Made by a program: the position numbers and the translations under genes
From: Chlorobiota bacterium
GTDB lineage: Bacteria > Bacteroidota > Ignavibacteria > Kapaibacteriales > UBA961
Assembly: GCA_014191195.1 (NCBI GenBank)
Contig: BJGZ01000004.1
Coordinates: forward strand, 124,001 to 188,000
Reading direction: 5' to 3'
Length of the DNA stretch: 64,000 nt
The notes under the pieces: generated by a model
Databases searched by the model: none
What the model was told of the DNA's origin: nothing
What the model saw: the letters and a program-made list of their open reading frames with translations, nothing else
In this document: positions 1-9,131 of the stretch, piece after piece
Layout: every line of letters starts with the position of its first letter
Position numbering within the stretch: position 1 is the stretch's first letter

Positions 1-3000
1 GTTTTACAGGAAAATACCCTTCTTTCATTTTTAGGATTTCTTGATCTGTTTTTTCCAAAATTGACTGAATTTTTTCTTCAATATCACCTTTTTTGTTAAA
101 TGCAGTCTTTGACTCAAATTTTTGCAGTGAATAATATGTGGGGTTTGCTGCTTTAGGATCTATACTATTGTATTGATGTTCTAAGATATATTGTGCAGCC
201 TTAATATAGAGAGGCATCTGCAATTTATTCCCGCTTTCTACATCTTTTTGGCTTATTAATAGGTTTCCTGTTTTATAATCAATAATCTTAAAAGTTGAAT
301 TATCTAAGGAGATATCAATTCTATCTATTTTACCTTGTAAAAGTATCTGATTGGTAATGTGTATTGGTGGAATCTGATTGCTTCTTTTATATGTATCTCC
401 AAAACTTGTTTCGAATAAAGCAGGGAATAATCCATCTTTTTGGGAATCGATTTCACCATCAAGCCATCTACTTAAAGTACCCTTTATACCTTGAGTGATA
501 TCACCAAACATAGTTCTTTTCTCAAGTTCCATAAAGGGATGATCATAATACATATATGATAATTCCTCTACAGCGATGCTGTGTAATAGTGCTTGATATT
601 CATTACGTTTAGCTGGTATTAATTGAACTTTAGGCACAATCGAATCACTATATTCTTTTTGAATGTATGTATAAAAACGATAGAAAATAGAATGATATAC
701 ATTACCTCGTTCTAAAGAAGAGAACCAATTTGATTCTGTTTCGGTAGAGGGTAACTTGAGTATTCTGTCTGCAAAATATTTATATCCACAATCAATATAT
801 TCATCTAATTCAGTAACTGAAAAAACTTTATGATCAGATATGGTTTTAATTGCGCTATCATGGAGTGGATTGGATAATCGTTCTGTAATTCCTTTTGCAG
901 ACCAATAATAAGCTGCATGAGTCATAATCGATTTCAATTCTGATTGATTATCATTTTCGTCATCTTCATTCTTTAATCGATAATAAATATGTTCAGCATG
1001 AGAAGTATAAGCTTGTAAAAAATCAGATTTGCCTGCAATTTTTTTAGTATCAGAAATTGTGCAAAGAGTCTGATTCTCAACTGTCATTTTAAGGATAGCG
1101 TCTACAAATTGAGAACGAATTAAATGCTCGCCATTTTTGCTATTAGTTGGATAACTAAATAAATAGGATCTTGGAAAATCAATAGGGGAATGATGAATTA
1201 ATGCCAAATAGAACTGCATCCTTTCTCTTCTGATATGCCTTTCTTCTGATTCTTTTAACTCTTTTCCCATAAATGTATCGGCTGTATAATGCAAGGGGAA
1301 AACTCCGTCAACCATGCCACACATAATGATAAGCTTAAAATCTAATTCACGAATTTGTTCTAATGAAGTAATTGTAATTCCTGTTCCATGTTTTTCTTTA
1401 ACTTGAAATTTAGCCCCGCGAATTGTTGTCTGTAAGCGTTTACAATATTCTTGAAATGTTAAAAATGTATGTGTTTGTGAATGTTCCAGAATAAAAGTTA
1501 ATTCTTGAACTGTATCGATAAATGTTTTTAATGCTCTGACATCTCTTTCAATTTCTTCTTTCATAGAAATTGACGTGAATGCTTCAGACAACACTTCTTG
1601 TTGTAATGGTAATTCTTCTATAGATTGTAGAATTCCAAAATGCTGCAAGGTTGTTTGTATACATCCAAGAAATTCTTTTGTTGAGCATGTTTTCTTAGCA
1701 CGTGGCAACAGTGATTGAATCGTTTCTATAGCTGAATAGATTCGTGTTGCAGAACTCAATAATCCTTCAAACTCTTTTACTTTTGCCATATCATTTTGGG
1801 TACGAAAAGCGTTCACATTATGCGTGTATTTAGCAATGATATGTTGTAATTGATTAAGCCAATTTGTTTCTGTATTATAATGTGAAAACTCACTTTTTAA
1901 TCGTTCTTTTCTGGTAATTAATTCAAAATCAATAGAAAGCCTATACATTTCTGCCGCAGAAGTATTGGGCAAACGGATATACGCACTACTAAATATTTTT
2001 TGAATATCCTTTTTTTGATATTGATATATCAAGAGATTTAGGATCGAGAAGATTGCTGTAATAAGAGGAGAATGAGTTAGTTTTGGCCTATCAGTTATAT
2101 TAACTGGTATCCCGTGCAAAGGTAGAATTTCTCGAAAAATACCAGAATAATCCTCTGGATTTCTTGTTGCAATTACCATTTCATGCAATGGAATATTCTC
2201 TTTTTCATGTTTCCATTTGATGAATTTTGCAATTGAATCAACTTCATTATGTACTGTTGTGCTTTCTAGTACTGTTATAAGATCTTCACTACCAGGATAT
2301 GATTTTGTTTGTTTGGTATTAAACAGCCATTCTCTTAAATGAGAGAATAATGAAGATTGAGGTGTGCTAAAAGCGTCTTGGATTGTATCTGATAGAAAAC
2401 CTGCTTGTTGAAGCAATTCAAATGTTTCATTTAAATTACCAAACATAGGCTGATTATCAGAAGAATACTCTAAATAACAAGCACATGGAGTGTTAGAATG
2501 TGCAAAAGCTGATAAAAATGTTAATTCTGGTACTCTGAATTCCGAAAATCCATCCAAGAGTATATTGCCAAATTGCTGACACAATGATGGATCTTGCTGA
2601 AGTTTTTTGATGACTAACTGTAATACTGCTGGATAATCTAGGATAGTATTGCCAATATACGATTCATATATCTTAAGAATTGAGGCTAAATCTTTTAGAC
2701 GACTAGGATCTTTGATAGAATGAGAAGAAATATTGTCTGGGTCTTCGATTGCTTGCTGAATATCGGCAAATAATGATTGCGAATCTATTCCATCCATTCT
2801 AACACCATATAGCAATTCTGCACATTTCTCTATCGTATGAATCGATAAATTTTCATTATTTCCTGAAAAAAAAGAAAGTGAACTTGCAGATGCGGCTTTC
2901 TCAAACAATAACAATCTATATGCATCCGAGATAATTGCATATTGTTCGCCTGGGTAAAGCGTATTGAAAATATGTAGGACAAAACTCTCTAATGTATAAC

Positions 3001-3208
3001 AAGAAAGCTGTTGGGTGGGTTTTGAATGTACTGTATAAAAATCACGAATAAGGGCCCTTTCCAGAGCCCTTATTCGTCTTCCAGTAGGAACAATTAAACA
3101 ATAGATACCAAGTTCATCTTGCTGTATAATATCACCAAGAACTTCTCTGAATCTCTTCTTTTTATTGCCTAAATTATTGAATGCTGTATTTGTAAGAATA
3201 TATGACAT
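1..3208 (-). CDS. AddB-like PD-(D/E)XK nuclease/helicase subunit, 3' end cut by window edge
   Basis: The minus-strand frame is open from an ATG at 3208 to the window edge, about 1069 residues with no stop, so the C-terminus lies outside. The large N-terminal part resembles the inactivated helicase half of AddB. Its first loop reads VPTGRR, where a working Walker A would have GKT. The C-terminal RecB-type nuclease domain shows a YHS helix (about residue 860), GKIDRID (about 957) and IIDYKTG (about 975), which hold the catalytic Asp and Lys. Cys807 in DCGYKYF fits the first cysteine of the AddB iron-sulfur staple; the other three should lie just past the edge. The likely role is double-strand break end processing with an AddA partner, not seen here. 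The start sits 2 bases after the slipin stop, which suggests translational coupling. Confidence 0.8.
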   Translation of the reverse strand, partial: MSYILTNTAFNNLGNKKKRFREVLGDIIQQDELGIYCLIVPTGRRIRALERALIRDFYTVHSKPTQQLSCYTLESFVLHIFNTLYPGEQYAIISDAYRLLLFEKAASASSLSFFSGNNENLSIHTIEKCAELLYGVRMDGIDSQSLFADIQQAIEDPDNISSHSIKDPSRLKDLASILKIYESYIGNTILDYPAVLQLVIKKLQQDPSLCQQFGNILLDGFSEFRVPELTFLSAFAHSNTPCACYLEYSSDNQPMFGNLNETFELLQQAGFLSDTIQDAFSTPQSSLFSHLREWLFNTKQTKSYPGSEDLITVLESTTVHNEVDSIAKFIKWKHEKENIPLHEMVIATRNPEDYSGIFREILPLHGIPVNITDRPKLTHSPLITAIFSILNLLIYQYQKKDIQKIFSSAYIRLPNTSAAEMYRLSIDFELITRKERLKSEFSHYNTETNWLNQLQHIIAKYTHNVNAFRTQNDMAKVKEFEGLLSSATRIYSAIETIQSLLPRAKKTCSTKEFLGCIQTTLQHFGILQSIEELPLQQEVLSEAFTSISMKEEIERDVRALKTFIDTVQELTFILEHSQTHTFLTFQEYCKRLQTTIRGAKFQVKEKHGTGITITSLEQIRELDFKLIIMCGMVDGVFPLHYTADTFMGKELKESEERHIRRERMQFYLALIHHSPIDFPRSYLFSYPTNSKNGEHLIRSQFVDAILKMTVENQTLCTISDTKKIAGKSDFLQAYTSHAEHIYYRLKNEDDENDNQSELKSIMTHAAYYWSAKGITERLSNPLHDSAIKTISDHKVFSVTELDEYIDCGYKYFADRILKLPSTETESNWFSSLERGNVYHSIFYRFYTYIQKEYSDSIVPKVQLIPAKRNEYQALLHSIAVEELSYMYYDHPFMELEKRTMFGDITQGIKGTLSRWLDGEIDSQKDGLFPALFETSFGDTYKRSNQIPPIHITNQILLQGKIDRIDISLDNSTFKIIDYKTGNLLISQKDVESGNKLQMPLYIKAAQYILEHQYNSIDPKAANPTYYSLQKFESKTAFNKKGDIEEKIQSILEKTDQEILKMKEGYFPVK

Positions 3209-3210
3209 AA

Positions 3211-4152
3211 TTAGCCATGTTTTCTTGCTTCTTTCATAATATCGCCCTGAGACACAGCTATCAATTCTTTTAATGTTTTATTCATGCCTTCGGTTGATCC
3301 GTCGATAAAGATGACATTTCCTTTGCCATGCTCTGCAACATGCCTTAATGTTTCATTCCACATAGAAAATAAGATTACTGAAGCATCAGCATTAGCATTA
3401 TCCATTGATTTAATCGCTTCACTCATGCCTTTGGCAACTTCCTGACGGAATAGTGATATCCCTTGTCCACGCATCTGAGCAGCTTCTTTTTCTGCAGTAG
3501 CACTAATTTTTATAGCATTACCTTCAGCTTCAGCTTGCTTAGTTTTGGTAATTAATAATGCCTGTCCTTCATTTTCTGCCGCAGCTTTTAAATTATTAGA
3601 AGCAACAACTTTTGCCATTGAATCCATAATTGCTTGGTCGAATATAATATCATTCATCTGTAAATCTAATAAATGATAGCCCCATGATTCTAAAGTAGAG
3701 TCTAATTGATCTTTTACATGCTCAATTAATTCTCTTCTAAGCAATAAAATTTCTGATTGTTTTTTTGTAGCTACATAGCTTCTTACAGCACCTTCAACTG
3801 TTCTTACTAAAGCTTGCATGAAATTACGATCATCAACAAATTTAAAAGCAACATTTACAATTGTATCTTCAAGCTGGTTTAACACAGAATATAATAACAT
3901 TGCTTTAAATTGAACAGTTGCTTGGTCTACAGTAATTGCTTGAAACTCAAGCTCTGCAGATCTATTTTGTACAGAAATCCTTTTATGAATGGTTTCAATA
4001 ATTGGAAGTTTAAGATTTAGCCCTGGCGCCATAACTCTTCTGTATTTCCCAAATGTAGTAATAACGGCAACTGTACCCTGAGAAACAGTCCTTAAAGATC
4101 CCAATACGATAATGAGGCCAATAATCAGAAAAAAAATCAATAATTCAGACAT
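3211..4152 (-). CDS. SPFH-domain (stomatin/slipin family) membrane protein
   Basis: This 313-residue protein has one N-terminal membrane segment (residues 4-22). An SPFH/Band-7 domain follows directly (about 23-190), with the typical opening VSQGTVAVITTFGKYRRVMAPG. The C-terminal region is Ala/Glu/Lys-rich and helical (AEAEGNAIKISATAEKEAA), as in slipins and QmcA, which form large membrane-associated oligomers. The molecular role of this family is not settled; membrane quality control or microdomain scaffolding is usual. The NfeD partner often found beside slipins is not adjacent. It lies between an ABC exporter and the AddB-like gene on the same strand. The family call is firm; the function is not. 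Confidence 0.85.
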   Translation of the reverse strand: MSELLIFFLIIGLIIVLGSLRTVSQGTVAVITTFGKYRRVMAPGLNLKLPIIETIHKRISVQNRSAELEFQAITVDQATVQFKAMLLYSVLNQLEDTIVNVAFKFVDDRNFMQALVRTVEGAVRSYVATKKQSEILLLRRELIEHVKDQLDSTLESWGYHLLDLQMNDIIFDQAIMDSMAKVVASNNLKAAAENEGQALLITKTKQAEAEGNAIKISATAEKEAAQMRGQGISLFRQEVAKGMSEAIKSMDNANADASVILFSMWNETLRHVAEHGKGNVIFIDGSTEGMNKTLKELIAVSQGDIMKEARKHG

Positions 4153-4221
4153 AACATAACCCTTTGAAAAATGAATTAATTACAAAGTAATAATTTTGTT
4201 TGCGTGTTAAAAGTAAAAAGA

Positions 4222-5994
4222 TCAAAGCATAGTATTATCTACATATTGTAAACGATAAAGCCTTGCATATAAGCCATTTAAAGCCAGTAATTCTTGATGA
4301 TTTCCGCTTTCTTTTAATTCTCCTTGATGCAAAACTAATATCTTATCAGCTCTTTGAATTGTTGACAATCTATGAGCAATGACAATTGATGTTCTATTAT
4401 GCAATAATGTATCCAATGAAGTATTGATCAATTGCTCGGTTTCTGTATCAATACTGGAGGTTGCTTCATCTAAAATCAGGAGATCTGGATTAAATGCTAA
4501 AGCTCTACAAAAAGAAATGAGCTGCTTTTGTCCTACTGATAAAGTACCTGCTCTTTCTATCATTACGGTATCAAAACCTTGTGGTAATGATTGAATAAAA
4601 TCATAAGCTCCAAGTGCCTTTGCTGCTTGAATAATGTGATCTCTGGTAATATAAGGATTACCTAATGAGATATTATCAGCAACAGATCGAGAAAAAAGGA
4701 ATACATCTTGTAGTACTAATGCAATATGTGAACGTAATGATTGTTGTTGTAAAGTGCGTATATCAATTCCATCGATTGTAATTGTTCCTTGGTCTATATC
4801 ATAAAATCTACAGAGAAGATTAATCAAAGAGCTTTTACCAGAACCAGTAGCACCTACTATTGCTATCATTTCTCCTTTGTTTACAGTAAAGGAAATATTG
4901 TGTAATACTTGTTTATTTGATACATAACCAAAACTAACATTGTTAAAAGATATTTCATGTTGAATACTATCCATTTTAGCAGCATTAACGATATCTTTAG
5001 TTGGGATAGGTGTATCTAGGATATCAAAAATTCTTTCTGCAGCTGCAATAGCACTTTGAAGAGTATTATATTTTTCGGTTAAATCTCTAATGGGCCTGAA
5101 AAACATTTCTGCATATTGGGTAAAAGCTATCAAAATGCCTAATGTCATAATACCATTAAAAATATTCGTAGAAGTATACCATAAAATTAATGCTAAAGCT
5201 AAAGCGCTTGTAAACTCTACAACAGGAAAAAATAGGGCATAGTAAAAGATGGTTTTTAACTGAACATCACGATGCTCTGAATTTATCTCGTCAAAATGTT
5301 TAAATCTTGCTTTCTCTTGAGAGTATAATTGAATAGTTGTGATTCCGGTGATATATTCATTAAGGAATGCATTTAATTTTCCAATAAGTCTCCGTGATTC
5401 ACTATATACAACCCTTACTTTTTTTCTAAAAATAACTGTAGCTGTAAATAAAACTGGCAAAACACCAATCGTAACTAATGTTACTTCCCAACTTATTGCA
5501 AACATAAAGCTAACAATAAACAGAATGAGGAGAATATCAGAAAAAATTGTAACTACACCAGAAGAAAACAATTCGTTTAATGCTTCAATATCATTTGTTA
5601 CCCTTGTGACTAGTCTGCCTACGGGTGTTGTATCGTAGCTTCTTAAAGATAAAGACTGTATATGTGTAAATACAGCCATTCTAATATCAAAAAGGATTTT
5701 TTGTCCAGTTCTTTGCAATAATAATGTGGTTATATAATTCAAAAAGCTATGTAGTAAAAGTACACAAAGCACTAAGGCTACAATCATCAATAATCCTGAT
5801 TCATCTTTATTGGTGATGTACGTATCGATTCCAATTTTAGATAAATAGGGACGTAATGGAGATAATCCCGAGGCAATCACTGTTAAAAAGAATAAAAAGA
5901 AAAGGGTGAGCCTATAAGGTTTTACGAAATGAAGAAGTCTTTTGAGTAAAGTATAATCAACAGAACTATACAATTTCTCGTCATTGTTTTGCAT
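4222..5994 (-). CDS. MsbA-like ABC exporter (fused permease and ATPase)
   Basis: This is a half-transporter of about 590 residues with a six-helix membrane domain (about 1-320) and a C-terminal ATPase. The ATPase shows Walker A GATGSGKS (Lys387), signature LSVGQKQ (LSGGQ is usual), Walker B LLILDEATS (about 505-513) and an H-loop in IAHRLST. It resembles lipid or multidrug exporters of the MsbA/LmrA type and would act as a dimer in the inner membrane. I chose the ATG at 5994. The frame stays open to 6099, but that stretch runs into the pnp terminator hairpin and crosses a good -7 element at 6052-6059. The substrate cannot be read from sequence. Confidence 0.88.
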   Translation of the reverse strand: MQNNDEKLYSSVDYTLLKRLLHFVKPYRLTLFFLFFLTVIASGLSPLRPYLSKIGIDTYITNKDESGLLMIVALVLCVLLLHSFLNYITTLLLQRTGQKILFDIRMAVFTHIQSLSLRSYDTTPVGRLVTRVTNDIEALNELFSSGVVTIFSDILLILFIVSFMFAISWEVTLVTIGVLPVLFTATVIFRKKVRVVYSESRRLIGKLNAFLNEYITGITTIQLYSQEKARFKHFDEINSEHRDVQLKTIFYYALFFPVVEFTSALALALILWYTSTNIFNGIMTLGILIAFTQYAEMFFRPIRDLTEKYNTLQSAIAAAERIFDILDTPIPTKDIVNAAKMDSIQHEISFNNVSFGYVSNKQVLHNISFTVNKGEMIAIVGATGSGKSSLINLLCRFYDIDQGTITIDGIDIRTLQQQSLRSHIALVLQDVFLFSRSVADNISLGNPYITRDHIIQAAKALGAYDFIQSLPQGFDTVMIERAGTLSVGQKQLISFCRALAFNPDLLILDEATSSIDTETEQLINTSLDTLLHNRTSIVIAHRLSTIQRADKILVLHQGELKESGNHQELLALNGLYARLYRLQYVDNTML

Positions 5995-6051
5995 GTATAG
6001 AATTAGATAAATGTAGTAAGTAAGAGGGAAATAAGAGAATAATAAACAGAA

Positions 6052-6059
6052 CAAAAATA
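6052..6059 (-). promoter_or_regulatory. Candidate -7 element of the ABC exporter gene
   Basis: The minus strand reads TATTTTTG, a perfect match to the Bacteroidota -7 consensus TAnnTTTG. No clear TTTG lies 19-21 bases upstream, so only half the promoter is convincing. It lies between the pnp terminator and the ATG at 5994, where a promoter is needed, and it supports that start. Confidence 0.45.
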
Positions 6060-6084
6060 GACATTTATGTGCTAAATTGAGATA

Positions 6085-6115
6085 TAAAAAAAGCCCCATA
6101 TTTTCTATGGGGCTT
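6085..6115 (-). terminator. Rho-independent terminator of pnp
   Basis: A perfect 10-bp stem (6091-6100 with 6106-6115, arms AAGCCCCATA and TATGGGGCTT) encloses a 5-base loop. On the minus strand it is followed by a run of seven T. It begins 6 bases after the pnp stop and separates pnp from the ABC exporter. Confidence 0.9.
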
Positions 6116-6120
6116 ATGCA

Positions 6121-8511
6121 TTAAGCTTGAGGGTTTTCATTGCGATGTCTATCATCACCGCGATGTTCATCTCTAGGACGTTCATCTCTAGGATGTTCAT
6201 CTCTAGGACGGTCATCTCTAGGACGTTCATCTCTAGGACGTTCATCTCTAGGACGGTCATCTCTAGGACGGTCATCTCTAGGACGGTCATCATATCTTCT
6301 ATCACCACCACTTCTTCTGTCGCCGCTTCTTCTATCATCAAATCGTCTGTCATCTCTGCGAGGAGGTCTTTCGCTACGTTGTGGTTCTACATAACCTTCT
6401 GGGGGTGTTAATAACACTTTATGGCTTAGCCTAAATTTACCATCAGATTGAATTTCTAATAGTTTAACGTCAATATGTTGTCCTGGTTTAAGAACATCAC
6501 TAACATTTTGGAAATATTCATAGCTAATTTGAGAAATATGCAATAAACCTTTGGTTTTAGGCATAAATTCTACAATTGCACCAAGGCCTTCGCGTACATC
6601 TTTAACAGTAGCTGTATAGACTTTACCTATTTCTGGCGGACTTGTTATTGCACGTATTCTATCGATAGTTAATTGTGCAGCTTCTTTATTAGTAGCAGCG
6701 ATGATACAAGAACCATCATCTTCAATTGTTATTTCTACGCCAAATTCTCTTTGCATTCCACGTATTGTATCACCACCTGGCCCAATTACTGTTCCAATCA
6801 TATCATTTGGAATCATAATTGTAGTTAATCGTGGTGCATATTCAGATAAATCTTCTCTTGGGGCTGACAATGCTTCATTCATAACATTAAGAATATGAAG
6901 CCTTCCATTTCTAGCTTGTTCAAGGGCTTGACGCATTAAATGTGTAGAAAGGCCAGCAATTTTAATATCCATTTGGCAAGCAGTAATACCATCTAATGTT
7001 CCTGCAACTTTAAAGTCCATATCACCAAGAAAATCTTCATCTCCTAGGATATCGCTTAATATTGCAGCATCATCTTCTTCTTTAATAAGGCCCATTGCAA
7101 TACCAGCTACAGGTTTTTTTAATGGTACTCCAGCATCCATTAATGCTAGGCTTCCTGCGCATACAGTTGCCATAGAGGAAGAACCATTAGATTCTAGAAT
7201 ATCGGAAACGATTCTAACAACATAAGGGAAATCTTCATTATTCGGCAACATGATTTGTAAAGCTCTTTCAGCAAGTTTTCCATGCCCAATTTCACGTCTG
7301 CTAGTACCAGTCATTCGGCCAGCTTCGCCAGTACTAAATGGTGGAAAATTATAATGAAGCATAAATCGACGGTATTCGGTAGGGAATAGGCCATCAATTA
7401 ATTGTTCATCACTTTTAGTACCAAGGGTAACTGTAGTTAAACTTTGTGTTTCGCCACGAGTAAATAATGCAGATCCATGTGTTCTAGGAAGAACTGTTGT
7501 ATCGCAATTGATTGATCTAATATCTGTGGTTGAGCGTCCATCTAAACGCACTTTATCATCTATAATCATGCGTCGCATTTCATGCTTTTCAATTTTATAG
7601 ATATATCCTTTTGTTTTTTTAGCTCTTGCATCAATTTCAGATGTTTCCTCTAATGGTAACATTTCTTGCAATGATGAAAGAACTGTTTCTCTTAGCTGCT
7701 TTGCAAACTCTATTCTTTGTTCTTTAGTAGAACTTTTGCGTATTTGTTCGCGAATTAAAGGAGCCGCTATAGATGTAATAGCTTCTAACAATTCAGTATT
7801 TTCTTCGATACTTGGTATTTCTTGCTTTGCTTTACCAACTAATTCTTTGAGTTGAAACTGAAGAGCATTAAGCTTTTTGATATATGAGTGTGCATATTCC
7901 AAGGCATTAATAAAGTCATCTTCAGAAATTTCTTTTGAACTTCCTTCCACCATCATAATTGCATCATCAGTTCCAGCAACTATGATTTCTATATCGGATT
8001 CTAGTAATTGGCTTACAGTTGGATTAACTATAAATTCACCATTGATTCTTCCTATAGAAACTTCGGAATATGGTCCGCCAAATGGAATATCTGAAATAAC
8101 TAAGGCAGCTGATGCACCAACTGCAGCAAGTGTATCGGCATCAATCTCAGGTTCTGAAGAATATACAGAAGCAACTATTTGGGTTTCTTTTTGCCAACTT
8201 TTTGGGAAGAGGGGTCTAGCAGGACGATCAATCAATCGGGCTGAAAGTACTTCTTTTTCACTTGGCTTACCTTCTCTTTTGAAGAATCCACCAGGGATTT
8301 TACCAGCAGCAGCAGTTTTTTCGCGATACTCTACAGTTAAAGGTAAGAAGTCTAAATCAGTCCTTGGGACTTGTGCAGCACAAACTGTCACAAGAACCAT
8401 TGTATCACCATAACGAACCATAACTGAACCATTTGCCAATTTTGCAAAGCGGCCAGTCTCTATCGAATATTCCCTGCCATTTAATTCCAGGGAAACGGAA
8501 TGATGTGCCAT
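6121..8511 (-). CDS. pnp: Polyribonucleotide nucleotidyltransferase (PNPase)
   Basis: PNPase degrades RNA 3' to 5' by phosphorolysis and can add tails in reverse. The 796-residue product has two RNase PH domains (about 1-230 and 320-545), a KH domain (about 555-615, with the GPGGDTIRG loop) and an S1 domain (about 625-700). The second PH domain keeps the active-site block NGSSSMATVCAGSLALMDAG. The tail (about 705-796) is low-complexity Arg/Asp/Glu/Pro and contains a 5-residue tandem repeat. The ATG at 8511 is chosen because AGGA lies 6 bases upstream and the protein then starts MAHHSVSLEL like its homologs; the upstream in-frame extension is leader. It lies downstream of rpsO, the classic order. 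Confidence 0.97.
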   Translation of the reverse strand: MAHHSVSLELNGREYSIETGRFAKLANGSVMVRYGDTMVLVTVCAAQVPRTDLDFLPLTVEYREKTAAAGKIPGGFFKREGKPSEKEVLSARLIDRPARPLFPKSWQKETQIVASVYSSEPEIDADTLAAVGASAALVISDIPFGGPYSEVSIGRINGEFIVNPTVSQLLESDIEIIVAGTDDAIMMVEGSSKEISEDDFINALEYAHSYIKKLNALQFQLKELVGKAKQEIPSIEENTELLEAITSIAAPLIREQIRKSSTKEQRIEFAKQLRETVLSSLQEMLPLEETSEIDARAKKTKGYIYKIEKHEMRRMIIDDKVRLDGRSTTDIRSINCDTTVLPRTHGSALFTRGETQSLTTVTLGTKSDEQLIDGLFPTEYRRFMLHYNFPPFSTGEAGRMTGTSRREIGHGKLAERALQIMLPNNEDFPYVVRIVSDILESNGSSSMATVCAGSLALMDAGVPLKKPVAGIAMGLIKEEDDAAILSDILGDEDFLGDMDFKVAGTLDGITACQMDIKIAGLSTHLMRQALEQARNGRLHILNVMNEALSAPREDLSEYAPRLTTIMIPNDMIGTVIGPGGDTIRGMQREFGVEITIEDDGSCIIAATNKEAAQLTIDRIRAITSPPEIGKVYTATVKDVREGLGAIVEFMPKTKGLLHISQISYEYFQNVSDVLKPGQHIDVKLLEIQSDGKFRLSHKVLLTPPEGYVEPQRSERPPRRDDRRFDDRRSGDRRSGGDRRYDDRPRDDRPRDDRPRDERPRDERPRDDRPRDEHPRDERPRDEHRGDDRHRNENPQA
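6166..6285. repeat. 15-bp minisatellite, 8 units, in the 3' end of pnp
   Basis: Eight consecutive 15-base units of the form (T/G)TCATCTCTAGGA(C/T)G run without interruption. Only two positions vary: T or G at the first base, and C or T near the end. In the pnp frame each unit encodes Arg-Pro-Arg-Asp-(Asp/Glu), with one His-containing variant. Because 15 is a multiple of 3, unit gain or loss keeps the frame. Confidence 0.95.
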
Positions 8512-8574
8512 AATTTTCCTTTTGAATAGCACTAATAAATCATTCTGAGTATCATCCTTTTGTTTAGCTGCATA

Positions 8575-8620
8575 CTGAGCGGAGGACAACACCATCATAA
8601 AGATGCTCTCCTGCACTCAG
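8575..8620 (-). promoter_or_regulatory. Candidate structured leader of pnp mRNA
   Basis: The 222-base rpsO-pnp spacer can form a nested hairpin in pnp RNA. CTGAG (8616-8620) pairs with CTCAG (8575-8579), GGAG (8608-8611) with CTCC (8581-8584), and CATC (8602-8605) with GATG (8593-8596). It lies about 65 bases upstream of the pnp start. In enterobacteria a pnp leader hairpin mediates RNase III/PNPase autoregulation; the same role here is inference. Confidence 0.4.
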
Positions 8621-8695
8621 ATCAGCCCGAAAAGTTCACTTACTTAACAAAGAATATATCAAGAATGTGTAATTATAAAGGCACATTGCCAACAA

Positions 8696-8720
8696 TAAAA
8701 AAGGGCGCATTAAGCGCCCT
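8696..8720 (-). terminator. Rho-independent terminator of rpsO
   Basis: A 7-bp GC-rich stem (8702-8708 with 8714-8720, arms AGGGCGC and GCGCCCT) has a 5-base loop and a T run on the minus strand. It lies 13 bases past the rpsO stop and would uncouple rpsO from pnp, at least in part. Confidence 0.85.
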
Positions 8721-8733
8721 GAAATGAGTCAGA

Positions 8734-9000
8734 TTACTTTCGTATTGATAATGCACTTATTATTGTGCGATATCTACGAATATCATTTTTCATAAGATAA
8801 TTAAGTAATTTCTTTCTGTTACTTACCATTTGCATAAGGCCACGTCTTGAATGGAAATCCTTTTTATGAGTTTCCAAATGACCTGCTAACAGTGAAATAT
8901 GTTCTGTAAGTAAGGCAATCTGCACTTCTGGTAATCCGGTATTGGCTTCACTACCACCATATTGCTTTGCGATTTCTGCTTTACGAGCTTGATTAAGCAT
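8734..9000 (-). CDS. rpsO: 30S ribosomal protein S15
   Basis: The 88-residue length is standard for S15, a primary binder of the 16S rRNA central domain. The sequence shows the family pattern across its whole length: [20 protein letters not shown], then [25 protein letters not shown]. The ATG at 9000 gives [16 protein letters not shown], as expected. It is followed by its own terminator and then pnp. A tRNA gene lies upstream, between it and rpsT. Confidence 0.98.
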   Translation of the reverse strand: MLNQARKAEIAKQYGGSEANTGLPEVQIALLTEHISLLAGHLETHKKDFHSRRGLMQMVSNRKKLLNYLMKNDIRRYRTIISALSIRK

Positions 9001-9047
9001 AATGTTTCTATCAAATGATAAGATATATTGAATATAATTCTATTATG

Positions 9048-9121
9048 TGCACCCGTAGGGATTCGAACCCCAAACCTTTTGATCCGTAGTCAAATGCTCT
9101 ATCCAGTTGAGCTACGGGTGC
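9048..9121 (-). tRNA. tRNA-Arg (anticodon ACG)
   Basis: The reverse complement folds as a complete cloverleaf of 74 bases. It has a 7-bp acceptor stem GCACCCG/CGGGTGC, a D-arm GCTC/GAGC, an anticodon stem TTTGA/TCAAA with loop CTACGGA, and a T-arm TGGGG/CCCTA with loop TTCGAAT. The anticodon is ACG, whose first base is normally edited to inosine to read CGN arginine codons. CCA is not encoded. It sits 10 bases after rpsT, so co-transcription is likely. Confidence 0.97.
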
Positions 9122-9131
9122 TTACGGAATA

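Noticed and set aside
5995-6099. Upstream extension of the ABC exporter to a start at 6099
   Set aside because: The extension runs into the pnp terminator hairpin and crosses a good -7 promoter element, so it cannot be translated from the expected transcript.
6166-6285. CRISPR-like regular repeat array
   Set aside because: Units are 15 bases with no spacers between them and lie inside the pnp reading frame, so this is a coding minisatellite.
6127-6411. Plus-strand open frames with repeated Ser-Leu-Gly-Arg or Ile-Ser-Arg-Thr units
   Set aside because: They are reverse-strand readings of the 15-bp minisatellite at the end of pnp, with no start signal or independent support.
8512-8616. N-terminal extension of PNPase by 35 residues
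   Set aside because: Homologs begin at MAHHSVSLEL, AGGA precedes the ATG at 8511, and the extension lies in a structured leader.
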